64,000 nt of DNA from Clostridium mediterraneense (GTDB lineage Bacteria > Bacillota > Clostridia > Clostridiales > Clostridiaceae): assembly GCF_900091705.1 (NCBI RefSeq), contig NZ_LT594785.1, positions 249,640 to 313,639 of the forward strand, given 5' to 3'. The notes beneath the pieces are model-generated. The model had not been told where the DNA came from. It saw only the letters and a program-made list of their open reading frames with translations, and did not search any database. Shown piece by piece: positions 43,365 through 53,157 of the stretch (positions are counted from its first letter, which is position 1; every line of letters starts with the position of its first letter). The position numbers and the translations under genes are program-made.

Positions 43365-44177
43365 ATGTCAGTTAAAATAACAGAAGCTAAAAGAATTGTT
43401 GTTAAGGTTGGTACATCAAGTCTTACACATAAAAATGGGAATATAAATCTTGGGAGAATAGAGAAATTTGCTAGGGTTTTATCTGACCTTCAAAATATGG
43501 GCAAAGAGATAGTTCTTGTTTCTTCAGGAGCAATTGGGGTTGGATGCAGTAGATTGGGCTTAAAAGAAAGACCTGAAACAACAAAGGGAAAACAAGCGGC
43601 AGCAGCTGTTGGGCAATGTCATTTGATGAATATATATAGTAAATTTTTTGGGGAATATGGACATGTTGTAGCACAAGTGCTATTAACTAGAGATGTTATT
43701 GAAGATGATAGAATGAGAAATAATGTTTGCAATACATTTGGTACTCTTCTAGAACAAGGAATTATACCAATAGTAAATGAAAATGATACTATATCTATTG
43801 ATGAGATTGAGAATATATGCAACTTTGGTGATAATGATAATTTATCAGCAATTGTTTCTTTACTTGTTGATGCAGATTTACTTATAATCTTATCAGATAT
43901 TGATGGATTCTATAATGGTGATCCAAGAAAAGATGAAAATGCAAAGCTTATATCAGAAATAGATGAGATTACAGAAGAAATAAAAGCATGTGCAGGTGGA
44001 GCTGGAACTTCATTTGGAACTGGTGGTATGAGAACTAAGATTTCTGCAGCAGAAAAAGTTGTTGATAAGGGAATTCATATGATACTTGCAAATGGTGAAG
44101 AACCATCTATATTAAGAGATATCTTAGTTGATGGGGAAAGAAAAGGGACTTTATTTGTTGGAAAGGGGAGAATTTAG
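43365..44177 (+). CDS. proB: Glutamate 5-kinase (no PUA domain)
   Basis: 270 residues with AAGGAGGG upstream. Amino-acid kinase fold: [15 protein letters not shown] at the start, [34 protein letters not shown] and [12 protein letters not shown]. It phosphorylates glutamate in the first step of proline synthesis. E. coli ProB is about 367 residues with a C-terminal PUA domain; this one ends after the kinase domain, as in several other clostridia and streptococci. Its stop overlaps the proA start region, so the two are translationally coupled. Confidence 0.96.
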   Translation: MSVKITEAKRIVVKVGTSSLTHKNGNINLGRIEKFARVLSDLQNMGKEIVLVSSGAIGVGCSRLGLKERPETTKGKQAAAAVGQCHLMNIYSKFFGEYGHVVAQVLLTRDVIEDDRMRNNVCNTFGTLLEQGIIPIVNENDTISIDEIENICNFGDNDNLSAIVSLLVDADLLIILSDIDGFYNGDPRKDENAKLISEIDEITEEIKACAGGAGTSFGTGGMRTKISAAEKVVDKGIHMILANGEEPSILRDILVDGERKGTLFVGKGRI

Positions 44178-44179
44178 TG

Positions 44180-45424
44180 ATGAGTGAATTAGAAATTAAA
44201 GGGAAGCTTGCTAAAAAAGCAGCTTATGAACTTGGTATAAGTTCAACAGTTAAAAAAAATGAGGCTTTAGAGAATATAGCTAAGAAGCTTGTTGAAAGAG
44301 CTGAAGAAATTCTTATTGAAAATAAGAAAGATACTGATATTGCTATAGAAAAAGGAACAAAGGAATCTTTACTTGATAGATTAAAGCTTACTAAGGAAAG
44401 AATAGAAGCTATGGCTAGTGGTGTTAAAGAAATAGTTCTTTTAGAAGATCCAGTTGGAGAAGTTCTTTCCATGAAGAAAAGAATGAATGGACTTAGAATA
44501 GGAGTTCAAAGAGTTCCACTTGGTGTTGTTGGAATTATTTATGAATCAAGACCTAATGTTACAGCAGATGCAGCAGCTTTATGTTTAAAGACTGGTAATG
44601 CAGCATTTTTAAGAGGGGGAAAAGAAGCTTTAAATTCTAATCTTAAAATTGTTGAAATTATAAAAGAGGCTATTTTAGAAGTTGGACTTCCAGAAGGTTG
44701 TGTGCAAATTATTGAAGATACATCAAGAGAAACTGCTTCTAAATTTATGAGATTAAATAAATATTTAGATGTTCTTATTCCAAGAGGTGGAGCTGGACTT
44801 ATTAAAGCAGTTGTTGAAAATGCTACGGTTCCAGTAATAGAAACAGGAACAGGTAATTGTCATATTTATATTGATTCAGAATGTGATATGGAGATGGGTA
44901 AAAATATAATTGTTAATGCTAAGACTTCAAGACCTGGAGTTTGTAATGCAGCAGAATCTTTACTTGTTCATAAAGATGTAGCTGAAGAATTTTTACCAAT
45001 GGCAATTGAAGCTTTAAAAGAAAAAGGTGTAGAGATAAGAGGATGTAAGGAGACTAAGAAAATAGTTCCTTCAGTTTTAGATGCAACAGAAGAAGATTTC
45101 TATACAGAATTCCTTGATTATATTATTTCTGTAAAAGTTGTTGATAGTCTTGAAGAGGCAATAGACCATATAAATGAACATGGAACAGGTCATTCAGAAG
45201 CTATAGTAACAACAAATTACTTTAATTCAGAAAAATTCTTACAAAGAGTAGATGCAGCAGCTGTTTATGTTAATGCATCAACAAGATTTACAGATGGTAG
45301 TGAGTTCGGATTTGGAGCAGAAATAGGAATTAGTACTCAAAAACTTCATGCAAGAGGACCTATGGGACTTAAAGAGCTTACAACTACTAAATATATTATT
45401 TATGGAAATGGTCAAATAAGATAA
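44180..45424 (+). CDS. proA: Gamma-glutamyl phosphate reductase
   Basis: 414 residues from ATG 44180, with GGGGAGA at good spacing (a GTG at 44177 also possible). Aldehyde-dehydrogenase-like fold with [40 protein letters not shown], and the catalytic Cys in [15 protein letters not shown]. It reduces glutamyl-5-phosphate to the semialdehyde for proline synthesis. It is in one operon with proB. Confidence 0.97.
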   Translation: MSELEIKGKLAKKAAYELGISSTVKKNEALENIAKKLVERAEEILIENKKDTDIAIEKGTKESLLDRLKLTKERIEAMASGVKEIVLLEDPVGEVLSMKKRMNGLRIGVQRVPLGVVGIIYESRPNVTADAAALCLKTGNAAFLRGGKEALNSNLKIVEIIKEAILEVGLPEGCVQIIEDTSRETASKFMRLNKYLDVLIPRGGAGLIKAVVENATVPVIETGTGNCHIYIDSECDMEMGKNIIVNAKTSRPGVCNAAESLLVHKDVAEEFLPMAIEALKEKGVEIRGCKETKKIVPSVLDATEEDFYTEFLDYIISVKVVDSLEEAIDHINEHGTGHSEAIVTTNYFNSEKFLQRVDAAAVYVNASTRFTDGSEFGFGAEIGISTQKLHARGPMGLKELTTTKYIIYGNGQIR

Positions 45425-45431
45425 TAATTTG

Positions 45432-45464
45432 AAAAGCTATCTATGTTAATGATAGCTTTTTTTA
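45432..45464 (+). terminator. proBA terminator
   Basis: AAAAGCTATC (45432-45441) and GATAGCTTTT (45451-45460), then TTTT. Confidence 0.88.
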
Positions 45465-45558
45465 TTTTCTGAAATTTATAAAATATCCTTATAGTTTGAA
45501 TAATAGAAAATTTTGGATTATAATTATATAAAACCGAAAGATAAAGGGGTGTGTAAAT

Positions 45559-46365
45559 ATGTATAAATTAATAGCAATAGATATGGATGGTACATTATTA
45601 AATAAAGAAGGCAAAATTTCTAAGAAGAATAGACAAGCTATAAATAAAGCTACTGAAAATGGAGTTAAGGTTGTTATTACTACAGGTAGAAGTTTTTCAG
45701 GAATTGAAAGATTTTTAGATGAGCTTGGTTTAAATAAGCAAGGTGAATATGCTTTAGTTTGCAATGGAGGAGCAGCATATAATTGCTATACTAGAGAAGT
45801 TATAACTAGTGTGGGCTTAAAGGGAAAGGATTTGCACATTATAAATGAAATTAACAAGGGATTAAATCTAAAAATACAGGCTTATACTTTAGATTTATGT
45901 TTTGCTAATGAAGAAAATAAATTTACAAAGTTTGAAAGGGAGCATATAGGTTCTAAAATAGAAATTATAGATTTCTGTAAAGATATAAAAGAAGATGATG
46001 ACATAATGAAGGTATTACTGCTTGAAGAGCCAGAAATACTTGATGAAAAAATAAAAATGCTTCCAGAAGAAATTAAAGAGAGATATGCATTAGTAAAAAG
46101 CTTACCAATGACTTTAGAAATTATGAATAAGGAATGTAATAAGGGATTTGGTTTAGAAAAGTTAATTAAAGAACTTGGAGTAAAGAGAGAAGAAGTTGTT
46201 AGTATTGGTGATGAGCAAAATGACTTTGAGATGATAAAATTTGCAGGTCTTGGTGTTGCAATGGGAAATGCTAGTGAAAAAATAAAGGAAATAGCAGATT
46301 ATATTACTAAGACTAATGAAGAAGATGGTGTGGCACACGTTATTGAGAAATTTGTATTAAATTAA
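45559..46365 (+). CDS. HAD-superfamily phosphatase, Cof/YidA type
   Basis: 268 residues. Motif I is IAIDMDGTLLNKEGK near the start, motif II TTGRSFSG, motif III/IV KGFGLEKLIKELG and SIGDEQNDFEMIKFAG, with a C2b cap between, as in Cof-type sugar-phosphate phosphatases such as YidA. Cytoplasmic. The gene is followed after 17 bp by the ABC-transporter genes and could be co-transcribed. The exact substrate is not predictable. Confidence 0.93.
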   Translation: MYKLIAIDMDGTLLNKEGKISKKNRQAINKATENGVKVVITTGRSFSGIERFLDELGLNKQGEYALVCNGGAAYNCYTREVITSVGLKGKDLHIINEINKGLNLKIQAYTLDLCFANEENKFTKFEREHIGSKIEIIDFCKDIKEDDDIMKVLLLEEPEILDEKIKMLPEEIKERYALVKSLPMTLEIMNKECNKGFGLEKLIKELGVKREEVVSIGDEQNDFEMIKFAGLGVAMGNASEKIKEIADYITKTNEEDGVAHVIEKFVLN

Positions 46366-46382
46366 ATGAAAAGGGGTAAAAG

Positions 46383-47117
46383 ATGGTTTTAGAGGTTAAA
46401 GGTCTTACTAAAAAATTTAAAGACTTTATAGCAGTAGACGGAATTAGTTTTCATGTTAATGAAGGTGAAATCTTAGGATTACTTGGTGAAAATGGAGCTG
46501 GAAAGACAACAGCACTTAGAATGATAGCTACTATGCTTCAAACATCAGCTGGAACAGCAATAGTTGATGGATATGATATAAATAAGGAGCCAGAAGCCGT
46601 TAGAGGTAGCATTGGTATACTTTTTGGTGGAGATGTTGGAATTTATGACAGGCTTACAGCAAGAGAAAATATTATGTATTTTGCACAGCTTGGCGGACTT
46701 TCAAAAGAAGAAGCTAATAAAAATATAGAAAAACTAGTAAAAGATTTTGAGATGCAAGATTATATAGATAGAGTTGCTGGAAAGTTCTCAAGAGGGATGA
46801 AGCAAAAAGTTTCTATTGCTAGAAGTATAGTTCATAATCCAAAGGTTATGCTTTTTGATGAGCCTAGTACAGGACTTGATGTTTCAGCTACAAGATCGGT
46901 TCAAAGATTTATTTTAAATTGTAAAAAAGAAAATAAAGCAGTAGTTTTATCAAGCCATAGTATGTATGAGGTTGAAAAATTATGTGATAGAGTTGCTATA
47001 ATTCATAAAGGTAAGATAGTTGAAGTTGGAACTATCCCTGAATTAAAAGATAAATATGAAAGTGATGATTTAGAAGAAATATTTATCAAATTAATTGGGG
47101 GTGAAATAGATGAATAG
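46383..47117 (+). CDS. ABC transporter ATP-binding protein (NatA-like)
   Basis: 244 residues. Walker A GENGAGKTT (~35-43), a Q-loop-region segment GILFGGDVGIYDRLTARENI, signature FSRGMKQKVS, Walker B VMLFDEPSTGLD, and switch SSHSMYEVEKLCDRV. AAGGGG lies before the ATG. It overlaps the permease gene by 8 bp. The pair resembles NatAB, a sodium or drug exporter, but substrate is inferred from family only. Confidence 0.94.
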   Translation: MVLEVKGLTKKFKDFIAVDGISFHVNEGEILGLLGENGAGKTTALRMIATMLQTSAGTAIVDGYDINKEPEAVRGSIGILFGGDVGIYDRLTARENIMYFAQLGGLSKEEANKNIEKLVKDFEMQDYIDRVAGKFSRGMKQKVSIARSIVHNPKVMLFDEPSTGLDVSATRSVQRFILNCKKENKAVVLSSHSMYEVEKLCDRVAIIHKGKIVEVGTIPELKDKYESDDLEEIFIKLIGGEIDE

Positions 47118-48300
47118 TATGTCGTGGCTTGTTTTTAAAAAGGAGATTAAAGACCTTTTTAGAGATAGAAAAGCATTTTTAAGTGCAGTAATATTACCTA
47201 TATTTTTATTTCCACTTATAATGTATGTTTTAGGAGGTTCTTTAGCTAGTAGTAGTAATGCAGTTAAAGAAAATCTTAAGATTGCGATAGTAGGAAATCA
47301 AAATTCATCTTTAGAAAAAGTTTTAAAGCAAGATAATAGTATTCAAATTGTTAAAGTAGAAGATACAAAAGAAGCATTAAAAAGTGAAGAAATTTATCTT
47401 TATTTAGATATTCCAGATGATTTAGATTCAAAAATAGATTCAAAAGATGGTAGTGCTAATTTAAAGATTTATTATGATAATACAAGTCAAAAATCGCAAA
47501 TAGCACTTTCAACAATAGAAGCTATAATAAATCAATATAATAATCAAAAGGTTAGTCAGAGATTATCAACGCTTAAAGTTGATAATAATTTATTAAACCC
47601 AATTAAAATAGAGCCAGTTGGAGTTGGGATTGAAAATCAAGATGAAGCTCATGCTATGCAATTTTTAGCAATGTTATTACCTATGTTTGTTTTAATTTAT
47701 GCAGCACAAGGGGGAGCAGCAGCAGCTACTGATCTTGCAGCTGGTGAAAAAGAAAGAAGTTCACTTGAACCTTTATTAAGTACTAAGGCTAGTAGAAGTT
47801 CTATTTTAATAGGAAAACTTGGAGCTATAACAGTTATGGGAATTTTATCTACAATAGCTGGTTTTATAGGATTTTTAGTATCAATGCTTCTACCAAGTAG
47901 TTTACTTATGACTAATGGAGGAATGGCACTTCAAGTAAAGGCAATAGTAGTAATAGTAGTACTTGCTATACTTATTACTTTAAGTTTTAGTGCGTTACAA
48001 CTTGCTATAAGTGTATTTGCTAAATCATTTAAGGAATCTCAAACTTATCTTGGATTCTTAACATTTGCACCTATGATTATTTCATATGCAACAATGTATT
48101 TAGATGTTAATGGAACACCTTTAGTTTTATATAATGTACCAATATTAAATGCAGTTCTTGTTATGAAGGAAGCAATATTTGGTGTTTATGATTCAATGCA
48201 TTTAGCTTTAACATTTGGTTGGTCAATAGTTTATATAGTATTAGCAATTTTACTTGCAAGATATATGTTTAATAGAGAAGATGTATTATTTAGAAGTTAA
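47110..48300 (+). CDS. ABC transporter permease (NatB/ABC-2 type)
   Basis: 396 residues. One N-terminal span (FLSAVILPIFLFPLIMYVLGG), an extracytoplasmic domain (~45-175), then five or six C-terminal spans beginning MQFLAMLLPMFVLIYAAQGGAAAATDLAAGEKERSSLEPLLSTK, where GEKERxxLEPLL is a hallmark of NatB-type exporters. GGGGTG before the ATG, within the end of the ATPase gene. It forms the membrane part of the exporter with the preceding ATPase. Confidence 0.93.
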   Translation: MNSMSWLVFKKEIKDLFRDRKAFLSAVILPIFLFPLIMYVLGGSLASSSNAVKENLKIAIVGNQNSSLEKVLKQDNSIQIVKVEDTKEALKSEEIYLYLDIPDDLDSKIDSKDGSANLKIYYDNTSQKSQIALSTIEAIINQYNNQKVSQRLSTLKVDNNLLNPIKIEPVGVGIENQDEAHAMQFLAMLLPMFVLIYAAQGGAAAATDLAAGEKERSSLEPLLSTKASRSSILIGKLGAITVMGILSTIAGFIGFLVSMLLPSSLLMTNGGMALQVKAIVVIVVLAILITLSFSALQLAISVFAKSFKESQTYLGFLTFAPMIISYATMYLDVNGTPLVLYNVPILNAVLVMKEAIFGVYDSMHLALTFGWSIVYIVLAILLARYMFNREDVLFRS

Positions 48301-48317
48301 TAATTAGTTTAGAAGAA

Positions 48318-48350
48318 AGAAGTTTATTTTAAAATAGACTTCTTTTTTTG
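48318..48350 (+). terminator. Terminator of the NatAB-like operon
   Basis: AGAAGTTTATTTT and AAAATAGACTTCT form a stem (one G-U) followed by TTTTTTT. Confidence 0.85.
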
Positions 48351-48493
48351 TATAAAAAAATATATTTTTTAGACAAGATAAAATTTTTCTATAAAAACTT
48401 TTGAAAAAAATGTAGAGTTATAAGAATTTTGACAACTCAGGTATAAATAAATAATGTATAATAATATATAAGTATAATATGGAGGATTTTAAA

Positions 48494-51292
48494 ATGAGAA
48501 AAATAGATAGTGTTTTAGAATCTGTTATAGAGCTTGAAAAAATAAATGAAAAAGCTGTATCAGCTATAGAATTAAGTGAATACATGGGGCTTGATAGGGC
48601 AAATGTTAGCAGATATTTAAATAAGCTCTTTAAGGAAGATAAATTAGATAAGTTAGATGGTAGACCAGTTAGATATACTACTGGAACAAGATTTAAAAAT
48701 TTAGAAGAAAATATAGATAAAACTTTAGATAGAGAAGAAGTGGGTAAGGCTACTTTACAAAAAAATAGTTTAGATTCACTAGTTGGAGCAGATAGCTCGC
48801 TTCAAATAGCTATTCAGCAAGCTAAGGCAGCAATACTTTATCCACCTAATGGACTTCATACTATAATACTTGGAGAAACTGGGGTAGGTAAGTCAATGTT
48901 TGCTGAATCAATGTATGATTTTGCAAAAGCAACTAAAGTTTTAAAAGAAAATGCTCCGTTTATAAGATTTAACTGTGCTGATTATGCAGATAATCCACAA
49001 CTTGTTATGGCTCAAATATTTGGTGTTAAAAAAGGTGCTTTTACTGGAGCTGATAAAGATAGAGATGGTTTCTTAAAGAAAGCTGATGGTGGAATATTAT
49101 TTTTAGATGAAATACATAGACTATCCCCTCAAGGACAAGAAATGTTATTTACATTTATAGATAAGGGATTCTTTAGACCACTTGGAGAAACTGAAAAGCA
49201 AGTTAAGGCAAAATTACAGATTATAGCTGCAACAACAGAAGATCCAAAATCATATTTATTACAAACATTTACTAGAAGAATTCCCATGACTATAATTCTT
49301 CCTCCACTTAGAGAAAGAAGTTTAAATGAAAGATATGGGCTTTTAAATGAATTTATAAGAGCAGAGTCAGTAAGGGTTAATGAAAATATTTATTTTAGAA
49401 AAAATGCTTTAATGTCTTTCCTTTTATATGATTGCCAGAATAATATAGGTCAATTAAAGAGTGATATACAACTTTCTTGTGCTAAGGCATTCTTAAATTA
49501 TAAGAGTGGAAAGAAGGATATAATTCTTGTTGAACAATCTGATCTTCAGGGTTCAGTTAAAAGAGGAATAATGAAAATCCAAGATAAGAGAAATGAAGTA
49601 GAATCTTTACTTAGCAATTTTGGAGATATAATTTGTTTTGCAGATAATGATGAAAATGCTTGTACTATTTGTGGTGATGAATGTACTAACTGCAAAGATA
49701 AAAATGGAGATAAATATGAAACTGAAAATATAAAGCAGTTTTATTCAACTATAGAAAATAAATTAGAAGAACTTAAAAAACAAGGCTTAACTAATGATGA
49801 AATAGATAATGTTTTAAATGATGATATAGATATTTATTTTAGAAAGTATATAAGTGGACTTAATGGTAACTTTAGAAAAGAAGAGATTTCTAAAATAGTA
49901 GATACTAGAGTTGTTGATGTTGTTGAAGAATCTTTAGAATTCGCAAGTAAATCTCTTGATAGAGAATTTGATGAAAAAGTTTATTTTGGTTTAGCTCTTC
50001 ATATGCAAGGTAGCATTGAAAGAATACTTAATGGAAATGATATTTATCATCCAAGACTTAATAATGTTAGAAAAGAGTATAGTAAAGAATTTATGGTTGC
50101 TATGCAAATAGCAAAGATGATAGAGGATAAATTTAATATTTCAATTTCTCTTGATGAAATTGGATATATAACTATGTTCCTTGCAACTGATACAGATAAA
50201 CTAGATAGTGTTAATGAAGAAAAAGTTGCTGTATTAGTTATAATGCATGGTAGAGCAACAGCTACAAGTATGGTTGAAGTTGCTAATACCCTTATAGGAG
50301 AAGAATATGTTAAGGCTCTTGATATGCCGCTTGATATGAAAGCTGAGGTAATGTTTGAAAGAGTTAAGGATATGGTTAAAAAGATGGATAAGGGCAAGGG
50401 GGTTATAATTCTTGCTGATATGGGATCACTTGTTAATTTTGGTGATATGTTAAAAGAAGAGATTGGTGTTAATGTCAAAACTGTTGATATGGTAAGTACT
50501 TTAGCAGTTATTGAAGCTGGAAGAAAAGCTCTTAATGGTAGAGATATTAATTCAATTTATGAAGCATGTAATAATATTAATAGGTATGGTTTAAAATCAG
50601 TACCAGAAAAAGAAGAAAGAAAAAGCCTTGCTATACTTACTACTTGTTTTACAGGAGAAGGTTCAGCAGAAAAACTTAGAAGTGTGCTTGAAGATAAGTT
50701 AAATAATATTGATAGACTTAATATTATTCCTATGGATATTTTAGATAGAGAAAAATTTCTTAAGAATCTAGAAGAGGTAAATAAGACTTATCAAGTATTA
50801 GCTATCGTAGGAACTGTAAATATGTATGTTGAAAATATTCCATTTATTTCAGGAGCAGATATATTTACTGGCGATGGAATAGTAGTTCTTAATAGGTTAG
50901 TAAAAAGAGAAATTGATTATATTCAAATTGCTGAATCTTTAAAAACACAGCTTAAAGAGATAGATTCATTTGAACTTATCAAAAATATTAGGTATGCAAT
51001 AAGAGATATGGAAAATAATTTAGATATTATTATAGAGTTTGATGCAAGACTTGGAATATTGATGCATATTAGTTTCCTTATAGATAAGATAAAGAAAGGT
51101 GGTAAGGAAACTCCTTTCCCAGATCTTAATGAATATAGGGCAGAAAATAATAAGGCATTTATAATGGTTAAGAAAGGTCTTAAACCATTAGAGGTAGCTT
51201 ACAATGTAAATGTTGGAGATAATGAAATTGGATATATAGTAAAGATGATACTTAATAATAGTTCAGCAAAAAATAATAGTATTATTATGTAG
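48494..51292 (+). CDS. Sigma-54-dependent PTS regulator, LevR/CelR type
   Basis: 932 residues from ATG 48494, because GGAGG at 48481-48485 would overlap an ATG at 48479. Order: N-terminal winged helix (ELSEYMGLDRANVSRYLNKL, ~20-60); AAA+ domain with Walker A GETGVGKS, sigma-54 contact GAFTGA and Walker B GGILFLDEIHR (~100-340); an unusual CTICGDECTNC (~389-399); PRD-1 with ALHMQGSIERI; an EIIA-Man-like domain with VIMHGRATATSMVEVANTL; and PRD-2 with LGILMHISFLIDKI. PTS phosphorylation of its His residues should tune activity. Three -24/-12 promoters downstream are the obvious targets. Confidence 0.95.
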   Translation: MRKIDSVLESVIELEKINEKAVSAIELSEYMGLDRANVSRYLNKLFKEDKLDKLDGRPVRYTTGTRFKNLEENIDKTLDREEVGKATLQKNSLDSLVGADSSLQIAIQQAKAAILYPPNGLHTIILGETGVGKSMFAESMYDFAKATKVLKENAPFIRFNCADYADNPQLVMAQIFGVKKGAFTGADKDRDGFLKKADGGILFLDEIHRLSPQGQEMLFTFIDKGFFRPLGETEKQVKAKLQIIAATTEDPKSYLLQTFTRRIPMTIILPPLRERSLNERYGLLNEFIRAESVRVNENIYFRKNALMSFLLYDCQNNIGQLKSDIQLSCAKAFLNYKSGKKDIILVEQSDLQGSVKRGIMKIQDKRNEVESLLSNFGDIICFADNDENACTICGDECTNCKDKNGDKYETENIKQFYSTIENKLEELKKQGLTNDEIDNVLNDDIDIYFRKYISGLNGNFRKEEISKIVDTRVVDVVEESLEFASKSLDREFDEKVYFGLALHMQGSIERILNGNDIYHPRLNNVRKEYSKEFMVAMQIAKMIEDKFNISISLDEIGYITMFLATDTDKLDSVNEEKVAVLVIMHGRATATSMVEVANTLIGEEYVKALDMPLDMKAEVMFERVKDMVKKMDKGKGVIILADMGSLVNFGDMLKEEIGVNVKTVDMVSTLAVIEAGRKALNGRDINSIYEACNNINRYGLKSVPEKEERKSLAILTTCFTGEGSAEKLRSVLEDKLNNIDRLNIIPMDILDREKFLKNLEEVNKTYQVLAIVGTVNMYVENIPFISGADIFTGDGIVVLNRLVKREIDYIQIAESLKTQLKEIDSFELIKNIRYAIRDMENNLDIIIEFDARLGILMHISFLIDKIKKGGKETPFPDLNEYRAENNKAFIMVKKGLKPLEVAYNVNVGDNEIGYIVKMILNNSSAKNNSIIM

Positions 51293-51303
51293 TGTGTCTA
51301 GAC

Positions 51304-51337
51304 AATAATAGTGTGTATATTATTACACACTATTATT
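51304..51337. terminator. Hairpin after the regulator gene; also candidate activator site
   Basis: Perfect 14-base arms AATAATAGTGTGTA (51304-51317) and TACACACTATTATT (51324-51337), followed by a T-rich stretch, make a plausible terminator. The palindrome is also about 100 bp upstream of the first -24/-12 promoter and contains AGTGTGTA, shared with the regions before the other two such promoters. Confidence 0.7.
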
Positions 51338-51415
51338 TTATTTTTATAGAAAAATAGAAATGGCTTAAATACTAGCTTATAGGCGGGTAAAAAAAGTTTT
51401 TGTGTAAAATAAAAG

Positions 51416-51431
51416 TTGGCATGCAAATTGC
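51416..51431 (+). promoter_or_regulatory. Sigma-54 promoter 1 (EIIB-EIIA-kinase-mupG)
   Basis: TTGGCATGCAAATTGC matches the -24/-12 consensus TGGCAC-N5-TTGC with GG and GC twelve bases apart. It lies about 65 bp before the EIIB gene. Confidence 0.92.
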
Positions 51432-51494
51432 TTTATATATAGGCATAAGAAAAAAGAAATAAATTTAGAAATGAACTTTTAGGAGGAATTAATT

Positions 51495-51800
51495 ATGAAA
51501 AAGATATTATTAGTATGTTCAGCAGGTATGTCAACAAGTTTATTAGTTACAAAGATGCAAGAAGCAGCAGCAAATAAAGGAATTGAATGTTCAATAGAAG
51601 CAGTTGCAGAAGCAGATGCTCAAAATAAAATTGATGATATTGATGTATTATTATTAGGACCTCAAGTTAGATTCTTATTATCAAAGTTCAAAGGATTAAC
51701 AGAAGGTAAGAACGTACCAGTTGAAGTTATTGATACAGTAGCTTACGGAACAATGAATGGTGAAAAGGTTCTTACAAGAGCTTTAGAATTAATCGGTTAA
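51495..51800 (+). CDS. PTS EIIB component, lactose/cellobiose (chitobiose) family
   Basis: 101 residues, TAGGAGGA upstream. It begins MKKILLVCSAGMSTSLLVTKM, with the phosphorylated Cys8 in the CSAGMSTS loop of IIB-Lac/Cel enzymes. It carries phosphate from EIIA to the sugar bound to EIIC. First gene behind sigma-54 promoter 1; EIIA follows. The two EIIC genes are further downstream at 56032 and 60880. Substrate beta-linked disaccharide by family. Confidence 0.95.
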   Translation: MKKILLVCSAGMSTSLLVTKMQEAAANKGIECSIEAVAEADAQNKIDDIDVLLLGPQVRFLLSKFKGLTEGKNVPVEVIDTVAYGTMNGEKVLTRALELIG

Positions 51801-51844
51801 TAGATATATAGATAAAATTAAATTAGTTAGGGAAGTGAAGTAAA

Positions 51845-52150
51845 ATGGAAGAAATAATCATGAATCTTATCATTCATAGTGGAGAAGCTAGAAGCTACGG
51901 AATGGAAGCAATGGCACTTGCAAAACAAGGAAAGATAGCAGAAGCTAGAGAACTTATAAATCAAGCTTCAGAAAAACTTGCAGAAGCTCATAAATCACAA
52001 ACAGCTTTAATCCAAGGTGAAGCTGGTGGAAATAAAACAGAAGTATCATTATTATTAGTGCATGCACAAGATCACTTAATGACATCAATGACATTAAAGG
52101 ATTTAGCAGCAGAAATAGTAGATTTACATGAAAAAATCGAAAACAAATAA
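51845..52150 (+). CDS. PTS EIIA component, lactose/cellobiose (chitobiose) family
   Basis: 101 residues, all helical, AGGGAAGTGA upstream. The core IIHSGEARSYGMEAMALAK and the motif LLVHAQDHLMTS place it in the trimeric IIA-Lac/Cel family; a His of VHAQDH (residue 73) is the likely phosphorylation site. It receives phosphate from HPr. Followed by an intra-operon hairpin, then the sugar kinase gene. Confidence 0.95.
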   Translation: MEEIIMNLIIHSGEARSYGMEAMALAKQGKIAEARELINQASEKLAEAHKSQTALIQGEAGGNKTEVSLLLVHAQDHLMTSMTLKDLAAEIVDLHEKIENK

Positions 52151-52155
52151 TATAT

Positions 52156-52183
52156 AAAGCTCTAATGTTTTCATTAGAGCTTT
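52156..52183 (+). other. Intra-operon hairpin between EIIA and kinase genes
   Basis: AAAGCTCTAATG (52156-52167) and CATTAGAGCTTT (52172-52183) form a perfect 12-bp stem with a TTTT loop but no T-run. It may protect the 3' end of the EIIB-EIIA message or partly reduce read-through. Confidence 0.7.
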
Positions 52184-52217
52184 ACTTCTAGCTACAAATT
52201 ATAAGGTGGGGATTTAA

Positions 52218-53108
52218 ATGCAGTATATTATAGGTGTTGACGGTGGTGGAACAAAAACAGAAGCTGTTGCTTATGATTTAGACGGAAATGTTTTAAAAAC
52301 TTCTTTAAAAGGGTTTGCTAATCTTCTTAATAATAAGGAAGAAGCTTTAAACAATATTCATGATTCAATTAAGGAACTTGTAGATGAATATGGACAAGAA
52401 AATTTAAAAGGACTTTATCTTGGTATAGCAGGTTCAGAAGCTGGTGATAATGAGCAGTTAATAAAAGAAGTTGCTGATAAGTTCTTTAAAGATTCTGTTG
52501 TTATGAATGATGGAGAACTTGCTTTAAGAGCAATGTTAAAAGGTGAAGATGGGATTTTAACAATAGCAGGAACAGGTTCAATATCATTTGGAGTTAATAA
52601 AGATGAAAGGCTTAGATGTGGTGGCTGGGGTCATCTTTTAGGTGATGAAGGTTCTGCATATAAAATTTCAATAGAGGCTATTAAGCATATGATTTTTGTT
52701 AAAGAAAACAGACTTCCAAAATCAGAATTTATTGAAGCTATTATGAATGAAATAGGAATTGATTCAGAAGATGATGTAATAGGATTTGTTTATTCATCAA
52801 CTAAAGATGAAGTTGCAAAGGTAGCTCCAGTAGTATCAAAGTTTGCTGAAAATGGAGATAGAGTAGCAATTGAAATAATGGAAAAAGAAGGTCTAGCACT
52901 TGCAAAAACTACAGAAAACACATTTAAAGGGCTTGAATTTGAAAGTTGTTCAATAGGTCTTGTAGGTGGAGTTATAAGAAAGAGCAAAATTGTAAGGGAT
53001 ATTTTTGAAAGTTATCTTTTAAAGAATATAAATGTAGTGGAGTTTGTTGAATCACAAGTTTCAGCAGCTAAGGGTGCATATTATATTTATAAGAAAAATA
53101 ATAAATAA
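52218..53108 (+). CDS. BadF/BadG-type sugar kinase (GlcNAc/MurNAc kinase-like)
   Basis: 296 residues, AAGGTGGGG upstream. ASKHA fold: phosphate-1 YIIGVDGGGTKTEAVAYDLDG, phosphate-2 TIAGTGSISFG, CGGWGHLLGDEGSAYKIS, and adenosine-binding GLVGGVIRKS. The family includes N-acetylglucosamine kinases and the clostridial MurK that phosphorylates MurNAc and GlcNAc. Lying between PTS genes and mupG, it may phosphorylate the unphosphorylated sugar set free by MupG. Exact substrate inferred from context. Confidence 0.88.
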   Translation: MQYIIGVDGGGTKTEAVAYDLDGNVLKTSLKGFANLLNNKEEALNNIHDSIKELVDEYGQENLKGLYLGIAGSEAGDNEQLIKEVADKFFKDSVVMNDGELALRAMLKGEDGILTIAGTGSISFGVNKDERLRCGGWGHLLGDEGSAYKISIEAIKHMIFVKENRLPKSEFIEAIMNEIGIDSEDDVIGFVYSSTKDEVAKVAPVVSKFAENGDRVAIEIMEKEGLALAKTTENTFKGLEFESCSIGLVGGVIRKSKIVRDIFESYLLKNINVVEFVESQVSAAKGAYYIYKKNNK

Positions 53109-53157
53109 ATTTAATTAATAAGACAATAAGATAAAAAAATTAGGAGGGGACATTATA

